Below are positions 8,215-16,752 of a DNA stretch of 41,236 nt, piece after piece (the stretch's first letter is position 1; every line of letters starts with the position of its first letter). The translations under genes were made by a program, and so were the position numbers. The notes beneath the pieces were generated by a model. The model was not told the DNA's origin and did no database searches. It was given only the letters and a program-made list of their open reading frames with translations. The stretch comes from Synergistaceae bacterium (lineage in GTDB: Bacteria > Synergistota > Synergistia > Synergistales > Aminobacteriaceae), in NCBI GenBank assembly GCA_031272035.1, contig JAISUO010000102.1, positions 1 to 41,236 on the forward strand, read 5' to 3'.

Positions 8215-9252
8215 TCAGCGGTCCGTCCCGGACTCCCGCTCCAGAAGGACGGTGACGGGCATCCCGTTTTTCAGCAGTCCTTCGGAATCCTCCTCCACCT
8301 GGAGGCGGATGCGATAGACGAGGGCGGTGCGCAAATCCTCCGTCTGCACCTGCTTCGGAGTGAACTCCGCCTCCGGCGAGATATAGCTCACCGTCCCCCA
8401 AAGGAAGTCCGAAGACGCGTCCGTACAGATTTTTCCCCTCATGCCCATCCGGATTTTTCCCAGCTGCGGTTCCGAGACGTACGCCCGAACCTGCAGGGGC
8501 CGGGCAAGCTGAAGCGCGCAGACCGTCTGTCCCGCCGCCAGAATGGTCCCGGGCTCGGCGACCCGGGTCAGAAGCGTTCCCTCGGAGGGAGCGTAAAGTT
8601 TCGTATCGGCAAGGGCGTTTTCCGCCTCCCGCAGCTGAGTTTCAGCCACATCCGCCGCGGCCGCGGCCGCCTCCACGTCCTCCGTCCGGTAGCCCTCGCG
8701 GGCCAGGTTCAGCGCGGACTCCATCGAGGTCAGCTGAGCCCGAAGCTGGTCTCTGGACGAGGTGACGCCGTCCAGCGCCTGCTTCGAAACCGCCCCCTGA
8801 GCGTAAAGATTCGCCATGCGCTTATAATCCGCCTCCGCCAGGTTCAAAGACGCCCGCACCTGATTGCGGCCCGCCACGGCCTGACGAATTTCCTCCGGAC
8901 GGGAACCGCGGCTCATTTTCCGGAGGTTCGCCTGAGCCTGGGCCAGCAGGGCCACCTGCCGATCTCTCTGGATTTCATACGGAACGGGATCCAGCGCGGC
9001 CATCAGAGCTCCCGCCGTCACCCGCTCCCCCTCCTCAAAGCGAAGCTCCGCGAGACGACCCGAAACGCGAAAACCCAGAAGCGCCTGACGGTACTCGACG
9101 CTGCCGAAAAGTTTCATTTCATCGTTCTTCCCGGGGCGAAATTCCCCGCCGAGATACCGCGCAAGGCCGTCCCGCAGCTCTTCCCGCCGGTACAGCAGCC
9201 CAAGAACAACCCCCGCGAGAATCAGGGCGAACAGGATTTTTCTCTTTTTCAA
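8215..9252 (-). CDS. HlyD/YbhG-type periplasmic membrane-fusion protein
   Basis: A 345-residue membrane-fusion protein that would link an inner-membrane ABC exporter to an outer-membrane channel. It has an N-terminal membrane anchor (about 6-20), a lipoyl/barrel half starting near FGSVEYRQALLGFRVSG, a long alpha-hairpin coiled coil (about 85-195, rich in A, Q, R, E), then the second lipoyl half with LYAPSEGTLL and a beta-barrel region. The frame opens with TTG at 9252; AAGGGG lies about 10 bases upstream. It sits between the permease and ATPase genes, as in the E. coli ybhGFSR locus. No TolC-like gene is in the window, so the outer-membrane partner is encoded elsewhere. Confidence 0.92.
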   Translation of the reverse strand: MKKRKILFALILAGVVLGLLYRREELRDGLARYLGGEFRPGKNDEMKLFGSVEYRQALLGFRVSGRLAELRFEEGERVTAGALMAALDPVPYEIQRDRQVALLAQAQANLRKMSRGSRPEEIRQAVAGRNQVRASLNLAEADYKRMANLYAQGAVSKQALDGVTSSRDQLRAQLTSMESALNLAREGYRTEDVEAAAAAADVAETQLREAENALADTKLYAPSEGTLLTRVAEPGTILAAGQTVCALQLARPLQVRAYVSEPQLGKIRMGMRGKICTDASSDFLWGTVSYISPEAEFTPKQVQTEDLRTALVYRIRLQVEEDSEGLLKNGMPVTVLLERESGTDR

Positions 9253-9338
9253 TAAACGCCTGCCCCTTTCTTACAGTTCTTACATTTCCTGCATTTCTTA
9301 CGTTTACCGCATTTTATGCGTCTCATCCGGCGTGAATT
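9253..9338 (-). repeat. Degenerate GTAAGAA-type repeats in the gap before the membrane-fusion gene
   Basis: On the minus strand the 86-base spacer holds several close copies of GTAAGAA separated by short, similar stretches (for example GTAAGAAATG and TGTAAGAACTG). No hairpin or promoter is evident. It lies inside the operon between the permease stop and the next ribosome site. Confidence 0.5.
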
Positions 9339-10490
9339 TTACTGCGTCTTCTTCCGGAAAAACCAGGCGGCGAAAATCAGGGTCGCCGTGGCGATGCCCG
9401 ACAGCCAGGCCAGCTCCGGCAGAACGTCCGCCAGGGACATGGCCTTCAGGTAGATGCCCAGGGTGATGGAGAGAACGTGCCGCGCGGGGTTCAGCAGGGT
9501 CAAACGCTGTAAAAAAACGGGCATGTTTTCGAGAGGCGCGGCAAACCCCGACAGCAGCACCGCCGGAACCATATAGACGAAACACCCCAAAAAGGCCTGC
9601 TGCTGCGTGTTGCACAGCGACGAGACAAAGAGCCCCACCCCCGTCACGGCCAGAATGAACAGCCCCTCCCCCAGCGCCAGAAAAAGGGCGTTCCCTGCAA
9701 AAGGAACCCCAAATCCGAAAATAGCGACGCAGTGAACAAAAATTCCCTCGCAGAAGGCCAGACAGAACGCCGGAATGGCCTTGCCCAGCATAATTTCAGC
9801 GGAGGAAAGGGGCGACACCAGAAGCTGCTCGAAGGTCCCCAGCTCCCGCTCCCTGGCCACGGACATCCCCGACACCACAAGAGCCACCATCTGGGTCATC
9901 AGCACCAGCAGCACCGGCAGAGTGAACCACAGGTACTCCAGATTGGGGTTGAAAAGCTGCCGCGTGGCCACGTCCAGCCGAAGCGGGGAAAGGGCGGCCG
10001 CGTTTTGAAGCTCCGCCTCCTCGAACCGCCGGGCGATAAGGCGGGCGTACCCGTCCGCGATTCTGGCCGCGTTGACTTTCCGCCCGTCCAGCACGGTCTC
10101 TACCGACACGGGCCGGGCGGACAAAAGTTTCGAGGAGAAATCTCCGGGAATGGACAGCACCATCAGAGCTTTCTGATTTTCGATCACCGGACGGATTTCC
10201 TCCGCGTCGTTCAGGGTAAAAACCCGCGTAAAAGTGGGGCCGGAGGTAAAATACGATACAAATCGCCGGCCCATGTCGCCTCTGTCCAGGTTCAGCACTC
10301 CCAGAGAGGCGTTTTTCACCTCCATCGTGATGGCAAAGCTGAAGACCGCCAGCATCACGAGGGGCGCGACAAAGAGCTGTGCCCGGCTCTTCCGGTCCAG
10401 CAGGACGGCGTAAAACTCACGGATCGCCAGAGCGCCCACCCGGCAGGAGGAATTTCGAATCGAAACGAAAAAGCGAACGAAACGCATCAT
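9339..10490 (-). CDS. ABC-2 type permease (YbhR/YbhS-like), distal copy
   Basis: A 383-residue integral membrane protein. It has one N-terminal transmembrane helix (about 40-57), a large extracytoplasmic domain (about 60-180) and a five-helix C-terminal bundle starting near WFTLPVLLVLMTQMVALVVSG. The motif SVARERELGTFEQLLVSPL is typical of ABC-2 permeases. It probably pairs with the other permease to form a heterodimeric channel driven by the double ATPase. Two ATG codons open the frame 3 bases after the stop of the preceding gene, so translation is likely coupled. Confidence 0.92.
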   Translation of the reverse strand: MMRFVRFFVSIRNSSCRVGALAIREFYAVLLDRKSRAQLFVAPLVMLAVFSFAITMEVKNASLGVLNLDRGDMGRRFVSYFTSGPTFTRVFTLNDAEEIRPVIENQKALMVLSIPGDFSSKLLSARPVSVETVLDGRKVNAARIADGYARLIARRFEEAELQNAAALSPLRLDVATRQLFNPNLEYLWFTLPVLLVLMTQMVALVVSGMSVARERELGTFEQLLVSPLSSAEIMLGKAIPAFCLAFCEGIFVHCVAIFGFGVPFAGNALFLALGEGLFILAVTGVGLFVSSLCNTQQQAFLGCFVYMVPAVLLSGFAAPLENMPVFLQRLTLLNPARHVLSITLGIYLKAMSLADVLPELAWLSGIATATLIFAAWFFRKKTQ

Positions 10491-10493
10491 GGT

Positions 10494-11618
10494 TCAGAGG
10501 CGCTTTCGGGTGCTGCACAGAGTCAGGCCCAGCAGGACGACGCCGAAGGCGGCCAGAGTCAGCATGTCGGGGATCAGGACACCCCAGGCGTCTCCCACCA
10601 GAAAAAGGGTTTGAAGGGAGGAAACCAGATAACGCGCCGGCAGAACCGCGGCCACGGCCCTCTGGAGCGGAGGCATGGCGTCGATTTCAAAGATGAAGCC
10701 CGACAGAAGCGCCGCTGGAAGAAAGGCGGACAGGAGCGCCGCAAAGGAGGCCACGTACTGATTTTTGGCCAAAGTCGAGATGATCAGCCCCTGTCCCAGA
10801 GCGGACAGCATAAACAGCGACCCCACGCAAAAGAGCATGATCAGGGAGCCCCGGAAGGGGATGCCGAACAGCCCCACCGCCACGCCGAGGCTGAAAAACG
10901 TGGAGAAAATCGCCAGAAGATAATAGGGGATCAGCTTGCCCAGCAGAATTTCCATTGCCCCCACCGGCGTGGACAGGAGGGCCTCCATGGTCCCGCGCTC
11001 CCATTCCCGGGCCACCACGAGAGACGTGAGCATCGTCCCGATCAGCGACATGATCATCGCCATGATCCCCGGAAGAAGCGAATAGCGGCTCTCCAGCTCA
11101 CTGTTGTACCAGTACCGGGATTCCACCTCCACTCCGCCGGCGGACCCCGACAGCCCCTCCGCCCACTGAGAGAGAAGACCGAGGCTGTAATTTTCCACCA
11201 TGCTCCCCGTGTTGGGAAACGTTCCATCCGTCGCCAAAAGAACCGTCGCCAAAAGAACCTGGGTTTCGCGCTCCGCCCTCCCCGAACGCAGCGCGGCGGA
11301 AAAACCGGCGGGAATCACGAGAACGCCCTTCAGGTCGCCGGCGACCACTTTCTGAAAAAGCTCCTGCCGGGCGGGGCTCACCAGGGGACGAAAATACGGG
11401 CTGCCCAGAAACGCCGCCGTCAGGTCCCTGGCTTCCCATCCCCCGTCCTCCGCCGCGATCCCAAGGCGAATTTCCCTGGCGTCCAGAGACAGGCCGTAAC
11501 CAAACAAAAATAAAAGCACGAGAGGAATCACGAAAGCGATGACGATGCTGCTGGGGTCTCGAAGGATCTGAACCCATTCTTTTTTGACCAGCGCCAGCAG
11601 CCTTCTTCCACTTTTCAT
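10494..11618 (-). CDS. ABC-2 type permease (YbhR/YbhS-like), first gene of exporter operon
   Basis: A 374-residue membrane protein of the same plan as the next gene: one N-terminal helix (FVIPLVLLFLFGYGL), an extracytoplasmic domain, and a C-terminal helix bundle with the motif VAREWERGTMEALLSTPV. The open frame extends to 11747, but ATG 11618 is preceded by GGAGG at 7 bases and gives the normal MKSGRRLLALVKKEW start, so the longer form is rejected. An in-frame 15-bp duplication (11229-11258) adds an extra TVLLA-type pentapeptide to the extracytoplasmic domain. It is the first gene of the exporter operon and is divergent from the ligase gene. Confidence 0.92.
   Translation of the reverse strand: MKSGRRLLALVKKEWVQILRDPSSIVIAFVIPLVLLFLFGYGLSLDAREIRLGIAAEDGGWEARDLTAAFLGSPYFRPLVSPARQELFQKVVAGDLKGVLVIPAGFSAALRSGRAERETQVLLATVLLATDGTFPNTGSMVENYSLGLLSQWAEGLSGSAGGVEVESRYWYNSELESRYSLLPGIMAMIMSLIGTMLTSLVVAREWERGTMEALLSTPVGAMEILLGKLIPYYLLAIFSTFFSLGVAVGLFGIPFRGSLIMLFCVGSLFMLSALGQGLIISTLAKNQYVASFAALLSAFLPAALLSGFIFEIDAMPPLQRAVAAVLPARYLVSSLQTLFLVGDAWGVLIPDMLTLAAFGVVLLGLTLCSTRKRL
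11229..11258 (-). repeat. Perfect 15-bp tandem duplication inside permease gene
   Basis: CGTCGCCAAAAGAAC occurs twice with no gap (11229-11243 and 11244-11258). It is in frame and doubles a pentapeptide in the extracytoplasmic domain. Perfect identity suggests a recent event. Confidence 0.9.
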
Positions 11619-11651
11619 ATTTTTCCTCCGATCGTTTCCCCCGTCAGGAAT

Positions 11652-11676
11652 TTTATACCAATTTGAAGTAAAAGGC
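11652..11676 (-). promoter_or_regulatory. Extended -10 promoter of ABC exporter operon (copy of 24-bp recurring element)
   Basis: The minus strand reads TTCAAATTGGTATAAA. TGGTATAAA fits an extended -10 (TG-N-TATAAA). Transcription would start near 11645, about 27 bases before the ATG at 11618, which fits the GGAGG site. No consensus -35 is seen. The 24 bases 11653-11676 match 35805-35828 at 22 positions. Confidence 0.6.
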
Positions 11677-11747
11677 TCAGATGGTCGCGGCGGAGGGAAA
11701 TCTGATATACAATAGGGAGATACGATTTCCGAAAGGTAGTGGTCCAT

Positions 11748-13868
11748 GTGGCGGCTTCAAGGCCGGTGAACGAAAACAAAAAAAGACAGGAAAGACCTTT
11801 TTCCTCCAGCCCGGCGTCCGCGGGAGAGCCCCTTCCTCTCGTTCCGCCGCTTCTTCTCGCACCGCTCTGGTTCATCTCCCTGGCGCTGCCCAACCTGGTC
11901 TACTCCGGGGTCTACTGGTACGATACCCTGCACCTCCTCAAGTTTTTTGTGGCGGGGGTACCGGTGGGAGTTGCGCTGATCGTGGCGGGGATACGTCTGG
12001 CCGTGTACGGCCCGGGTCGCATCGATTTCAGGGTGGATCCCTTCGGCATGGCCTGGCTGCTGCTCCTGGCCTACTCCATGCTGCAGCCCCTGTGGATCCC
12101 CATTCTCTCCAAGCCGAGCTTCATTCAGGAAATTCTGTGCTTTTCCGCCGTCTGGGCCTTCTACATCATCTCCTGGAACTCCTTCCCCAACCGGACGATC
12201 CGGCCGCTTCTCTGGCTGGCCAACATCAACGCGGCGATCAACGTCGTATTCGCTGAACTTCAGATACGCTCTCTCAACGGTTTTACCCCTCTGATCCTTC
12301 CCACCCCCGGCAACTACATCGGCAACACGGGGCAGCAGAACATGTTCGGACTGTGGATGGCGGTCTGCATCATGAGCTCCATTTACCTCTACATCGCCTA
12401 CGCCGCCTCTCCGGAGGGGAAAAAGCGGCATCCCGCCCTGACGACGCTGAATCTGGTCCTTATGGGAATCAACATCTGGGGGCTCTGGAACAGCACCAGC
12501 CGCTCGGCGATTCTGTCTCTGGGGGTGGCCCTCGTGGTGCTGGCCTTCGTCATTCTCCGCCAGTTCGGCGATCAGGATTTGTCTCCCGCGGCGAAAAAAT
12601 CTCCGGCTCTGACGGGGGGCATCCTGCTGCTCATCGTTCTGGCGGTGTGGCTGCTGACGCGAATCCACTCCCAGCCGGGAGAGGGCGCGGGAACCATGGC
12701 CGCCTGGGGTCTCTACGGCCTGCTGATTCTCCTGATCCTGTCGCTGGTTTTCACGCTCCACCGGCAGATGCGAAGCGGCTACACGAGGCGCCTGCTGCAT
12801 GTTTTCGGGCTTTTTCTCGTGGTGCTGACCCTGAGCACGGCCTTCAACCAGCAGCGCTCCGTGGAGCTGATCTCCAAAACCGCCGACATGGTTCAGCACG
12901 CGGAGACCTTCGGCGGCCGCGCGGGCATATGGACCACTTCCCGCACCCTGTTTGGAATGTACCCCTGGAAGGGCGTGGGCATCGGACAGTACAAGTGGCA
13001 TTACCTCGAAGCCCAGCGCGAGATGTTCAAAAACCGGTCGGACATTCTCTGGCAGTACACCCACTGGGCTCACAACGAGTTTTTGCAGTGGTTCTGCGAG
13101 GGGGGCACAGCGGGGGGCATCCTGCTGCTGTCCATGTGGGTTCTGTGGGGAGGCGCCCTTCTGGTCATGCTCTGGCGCAGGCAGCACGTGGCGCCGGAGG
13201 TTATCTGGGCCTGCTCTCTGGTGGCGCTGATCTCCTTCAACGCCTTCTGGACCCGCCCCTTTCACCGGATCGAGAACATCCTGTGGCTCTCCCTTGGCTT
13301 CGCCATCTCCAACAGGGACATGTTCACCATTCTGATGCCCGACAGAACGGCCAGGCTGGGGACTCTGTCCCGGCTCTGCGGAGTGGTGTTCACCGCGGGC
13401 GCTCTGGCGGGGCTCCTCTATCTGGGAGACGGCATGGTGGGAGACCGGACGATCCGGGAGGCCCTGCTCACGTCGAACCCCACCGTGCAGGGCAACCTTC
13501 TCCAGCAGGCCTCGAAGCATTTGATGGTGCGCAACGAAGCCCTGAAAAACCTGGGCTATCATTACCTTCGCCGGGGAGAGCAGGAGCAGGATATTCGAAT
13601 GCTCTCCGAAGGATACCGGCTTCTGAAACAGCATTTTATGCGGGAACCTCACTCCGAGGAGCTGCGCGTTCTGCTGGAGTGGTCCCAGCGTTTTCAGGAC
13701 GTGAACGCCCTGAAGGAGCTCGCCGGCTATCTGAAGCCAGGGACCTACAGACTGGAGACGGAGAAGAACATCCGGGACAGCAACGGCAACCTGGTGGACG
13801 CCCTGATTCTGATTCCCCTCCACGAGTCCGGAGGCATGAGAATCACCACTCCCGCCGAGGGGAACTGA
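11748..13868 (+). CDS. Wzy_C/O-antigen-ligase-like membrane protein, possible pseudopilin glycosylation ligase
   Basis: About 706 residues with ten or more hydrophobic segments between about 35 and 560, then a soluble, helical TPR-like tail (about 580-700). The motif THWAHNEFLQWFCEGG near residue 440 matches the HNxxL signature of the periplasmic loop in Wzy_C proteins (WaaL, PglL/PilO ligases). These transfer lipid-linked glycans to lipid A or to pilins. Because it sits directly before the T2SS genes on the same strand, transfer to pseudopilins is possible, but this is inference. The start is uncertain: GTG 11748 has GAAAGG at 11 bases, while GTG 11739 also keeps the frame. A weak TACAAT -10 lies near 11707. 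Confidence 0.8.
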   Translation: MAASRPVNENKKRQERPFSSSPASAGEPLPLVPPLLLAPLWFISLALPNLVYSGVYWYDTLHLLKFFVAGVPVGVALIVAGIRLAVYGPGRIDFRVDPFGMAWLLLLAYSMLQPLWIPILSKPSFIQEILCFSAVWAFYIISWNSFPNRTIRPLLWLANINAAINVVFAELQIRSLNGFTPLILPTPGNYIGNTGQQNMFGLWMAVCIMSSIYLYIAYAASPEGKKRHPALTTLNLVLMGINIWGLWNSTSRSAILSLGVALVVLAFVILRQFGDQDLSPAAKKSPALTGGILLLIVLAVWLLTRIHSQPGEGAGTMAAWGLYGLLILLILSLVFTLHRQMRSGYTRRLLHVFGLFLVVLTLSTAFNQQRSVELISKTADMVQHAETFGGRAGIWTTSRTLFGMYPWKGVGIGQYKWHYLEAQREMFKNRSDILWQYTHWAHNEFLQWFCEGGTAGGILLLSMWVLWGGALLVMLWRRQHVAPEVIWACSLVALISFNAFWTRPFHRIENILWLSLGFAISNRDMFTILMPDRTARLGTLSRLCGVVFTAGALAGLLYLGDGMVGDRTIREALLTSNPTVQGNLLQQASKHLMVRNEALKNLGYHYLRRGEQEQDIRMLSEGYRLLKQHFMREPHSEELRVLLEWSQRFQDVNALKELAGYLKPGTYRLETEKNIRDSNGNLVDALILIPLHESGGMRITTPAEGN

Positions 13869-13997
13869 TTCGGGCTTTTAACTTTATATTTTAATTTGAT
13901 ATAAATTTGGTATAAGAGAGGTTTTTTATATAAACAGCAAAAGAATTTATGAAAGAATTTATGATGAAAGAAGAGTTCAGGCCAGGGGAGGCAGAGG
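13869..13997 (+). promoter_or_regulatory. AT-rich leader with likely T2SS promoter
   Basis: A 129-base gap, much richer in A+T than its surroundings. At 13892-13915 a sequence ending in TTTGGTATAA resembles the recurring extended -10 element (16 of 24 positions shared with 11653-11676). A 12-base direct repeat AGAATTTATGAA/AGAATTTATGAT follows at about 13942-13965. ATG codons at 13949, 13961 and 13964 open only a short frame that does not match the pseudopilin frame. Confidence 0.5.
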
Positions 13998-14607
13998 ATG
14001 GAGCAATGCCTTTTTCCGGGGAAAGTCCGCCTTTACCCTTGTGGAGGTTCTTCTGGCCCTTGCCCTGACTGGAGTGATCGCTTCCCTGTCTCTGGCCCCC
14101 GTGATCTACGCCGTGCGTCAGGTCTCCGAGACGGAAACGGCCTGGGCGGACAGCGTGGCGCTTCAGCGCACAGCGGTCTTCATGTCGCAGGAAGTGGCAG
14201 CCGGGCTGCGCCTCGCCTCCATTGTGGTGCGCCTCGTGGGTCATGAACCGTTCGGCGGTTCGGGGCGGGAGGACACCCTGATCGTGGCGAGTTCGGCTCC
14301 GGTGAAACAGAACCAGCCCAGCGGCAGCGTGGTCTACAAACTGGTTCGGGAGAGCTTCATGAGCAACGCCATTCCCGGTCTTTACCGCTGGCTTTTGCCG
14401 GGGAAGCTGCCCGAGGACGTGGAGCCCGATAAACTGGAGGCCGACGACGGTCAACTGGTGATTCCCCGGGTGACGGCTCTGGGATTTTCTGTTTTCGAAC
14501 CTCCCGAGTGGGTTTCCGACTACGAAGGCCCCATTCCGAAGGGCATGCGTTTCACTCTTTCGCGAGGAGGAGAAAGTGTCGAGTATGTGTTCAGTTTTTC
14601 CCAATAA
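13998..14607 (+). CDS. gspJ: Minor pseudopilin GspJ-like; start region apparently frameshifted
   Basis: About 200 residues. The class III signal AFTLVEVLLALALTG lies at 14029-14073 in one frame, but no ATG, GTG or TTG opens that frame upstream of the processing site. The well-placed start (GGGGAGG, then ATG at 13998) is in another frame. Removing one base from the T5 or G4 run at 14011-14021 would give the leader MEQCLFRGKSAFTLVEV, a textbook prepilin leader. So there is a one-base frameshift (real, or an assembly error), a rare start such as ATT 13957, or programmed slippage. The rest of the frame is intact to the TAA at 14605. It is the first of five pseudopilins in the cluster and overlaps gspK by 32 bases. 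The J assignment rests on size and position next to K. Confidence 0.7.
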
Positions 14608-15577
14608 AAATTTACGGTCCTTTTCCCTGTCGTCGTTTTTCGCGGGGCTCAGGCGTTCACGGGGCCGCAGGCGCTCACGGGATGGTTTTATCCTGATTTC
14701 CGTCCTGCTTCTGGGGGTGATTTTCATTTCCTGCGCCACCGCTTTCGCCTGGTTCACCCGTCTGCAGATCAAAAGCGCGCTGCGGGAAAAAATCTCCCTG
14801 GAAAACCGGAGTATGGCCAGAGTGCTGACCGGAGCCATCATCAGCGGCCTGAAGAGCAATACCCTGACCAACTACGACTCTCCCCGGCTCGCCTGGTTCA
14901 AGCCCTTTCTCTTCCCAGCCGACAATCTGGGGCTGTGGGCCGTGCAGATCACCCCTCTGGACGACAGGATCCCCGTGAGAAACCTCTTTCTCCCCGACGG
15001 CAACACGCTGCGCAACGAGCTGCGGAAAACCTGGGAGGACCTTTGGGTGAAGCTGGGGAAGCGGGAGATGATCTACGCCACCCTGGACTTTCTGGACAGG
15101 GACAAAAAACCCCGCATGGGGGGAGCCGAAAAGGACCATTACATCAACCGTCAGGTCCTCGACCTGTCGGAATTTCTGCTCATCGAGACCATGACCCCCG
15201 CGCTGCTGTACGGCGAGGGAAGCGGAAAGGAAAGAAAGCCGGGTCTGGCGGACTACTGCACGCTCTGGAGCGGGGGGAAAATCAACCTCAACGTCGCCCC
15301 CCGGGAGGTTCTGGCGATTCTTCCGGGTCTGGACGACTCCATGGCTCAAAAGATCGTGGATTACCGGGAGGAGACGTCTCTGAAAGGCACCTCCGACCTG
15401 CGAAACGTGCCGGGATTGCCGCCGAAGTCGGTGACGGCCCTGATGAACCTGGCGGATTTCAAAAGCCGCTACTTTTCGATTCAGATCGAACTGCTGGAGG
15501 AGACCGGCGGAGGGACGAACTTCAACGTCGTCATCGATAAAACGGCCGGTAAAGTCGTCCGTTGGGAGGAGATTTGA
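14576..15577 (+). CDS. gspK: T2SS minor pseudopilin GspK
   Basis: 333 residues, the usual size for GspK, the large pseudopilin capping the pseudopilus tip. After a basic leader (RSRGRRRSRDG) comes GFILISVLLLGVIFIS, a prepilin-type segment lacking the usual Glu at +5, as is normal for GspK. The C-terminal half includes INLNVAPREVLAILPGL and VPGLPPKSVTAL, the helix-hairpin-helix-like GspK region. GTG 14576 has AGGAGG 5 bases upstream and lies inside the end of gspJ, so the two are translationally coupled. Confidence 0.92.
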   Translation: MSSMCSVFPNKNLRSFSLSSFFAGLRRSRGRRRSRDGFILISVLLLGVIFISCATAFAWFTRLQIKSALREKISLENRSMARVLTGAIISGLKSNTLTNYDSPRLAWFKPFLFPADNLGLWAVQITPLDDRIPVRNLFLPDGNTLRNELRKTWEDLWVKLGKREMIYATLDFLDRDKKPRMGGAEKDHYINRQVLDLSEFLLIETMTPALLYGEGSGKERKPGLADYCTLWSGGKINLNVAPREVLAILPGLDDSMAQKIVDYREETSLKGTSDLRNVPGLPPKSVTALMNLADFKSRYFSIQIELLEETGGGTNFNVVIDKTAGKVVRWEEI

Positions 15578-15578
15578 A

Positions 15579-16742
15579 GTGTCTTACGAAAGTACCGTAT
15601 TTTTTCGCGTAACCGAAAACGGAACGGAGAGGATTCCCTCCGCTTCCCTGCCCAGACGCGTGCGGCGTACCGTTTCGCTGTCGCCTCTGAAGTCGGTCGC
15701 GATTTCTTCCTTTGCGTTTCCCTTCTCCAGCGTCGTGCGGATAAGAGAAGCGCTGAAGCTGCAAATTCTGCCCTACACGGCGGCGGGAAAGGTGGACCTT
15801 TTCCCCTCCGTTCTGGAAAAAACGGCCCGCAGCAGCAGCGGCGTCGTCTGGTTCACCTCCGAAGGGGAGTCCGAGGGCGTCACGGCGCCCATGAGCGGCG
15901 TCGAAAATCGCATCTGGCCGGCCCCTCTGCCCCTCGTTTCCCAAATCCACGGCAACGGAACTACGCTCTGGGCGGACAGGGCCAACATCTGCTCGATCCT
16001 CTGGCGGAACGGCATCCCCGTCCTCTGCCGTTGGAAACCCGCCGCCCGAACCACTCCGGACTCCGAGCGGGAGTGGATGGAGGCCTACTGCAAATCCCGG
16101 TCGGAGGAGCCCGGAGAATTTTTTGCGCTGAACGCGGAAAATCCCTCCGAACTGGCCCGTCTTCCGGAGATCATCAACGAAAGCATCGCCCGATACCCCT
16201 GGATCGAGGAGGTCAATCTCTCTCACAGCGCTCTGAACAGCGCACTGGGCCTTGAGCGCGCGCTGGCTCTGGGAACCCGCGCGGCGGTGTGGCTGCTGAT
16301 TCTTGGGCTCCTGGTCGCCGGAGGAAACGGAATGCGCTGGTACGGAATACGGCAGGACATCGGCGACCTCCAAAGCCGCTCCGCCGCCCTCTATCGCGAA
16401 ACCTTCGACCCGGCGCGAACGGGGCCCGTCTCCGACCCTCTGGGCCTCGCCCGGGCGAAAATCGCGGAGCTGAAGGGAAACGGAGCCTCCGAAGGGCGCA
16501 TGATCAGCGAGGTGTTCTCCGAGCTGGGGACGATTTTCGAAAACAACCCCAGCATGGACGTCACGCTGGACTCCGTGCGCTACAATGTGGACAGGGTCGA
16601 TTACACGGGATCCGCGCCGGACGTGGGAACGGTTCAGAGTTTTCAGAGAGCCTGTCTGGAGAACTCCAGCTCGGCCACCCTCGAAAACCTGCAGGCCGCG
16701 CCGGGAGTCGGGTACCGGTTCAATCTGAGCGTCAGGTGGTGA
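15579..16742 (+). CDS. gspL: T2SS inner-membrane platform protein GspL-like
   Basis: 387 residues: a large N-terminal cytoplasmic domain (actin-like in the family), one transmembrane helix at about 232-250 (LGTRAAVWLLILGLLVAGGN) and a periplasmic ferredoxin-like C-terminal domain. GspL couples the ATPase GspE to the pseudopilus assembly platform. Sequence similarity is hard to see by eye, so the call rests on topology, size and place between K and M. GTG start, with GGGAGGAG 6-8 bases upstream, two bases after the gspK stop. Confidence 0.8.
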   Translation: MSYESTVFFRVTENGTERIPSASLPRRVRRTVSLSPLKSVAISSFAFPFSSVVRIREALKLQILPYTAAGKVDLFPSVLEKTARSSSGVVWFTSEGESEGVTAPMSGVENRIWPAPLPLVSQIHGNGTTLWADRANICSILWRNGIPVLCRWKPAARTTPDSEREWMEAYCKSRSEEPGEFFALNAENPSELARLPEIINESIARYPWIEEVNLSHSALNSALGLERALALGTRAAVWLLILGLLVAGGNGMRWYGIRQDIGDLQSRSAALYRETFDPARTGPVSDPLGLARAKIAELKGNGASEGRMISEVFSELGTIFENNPSMDVTLDSVRYNVDRVDYTGSAPDVGTVQSFQRACLENSSSATLENLQAAPGVGYRFNLSVRW

Positions 16743-16752
16743 GGAGATGGCG

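Noticed and set aside
10494-11747. Long form of the first permease
   Set aside because: The extra 43 residues cross the putative promoter, lack a ribosome site and do not resemble the family. GGAGG before ATG 11618 decides the shorter form.
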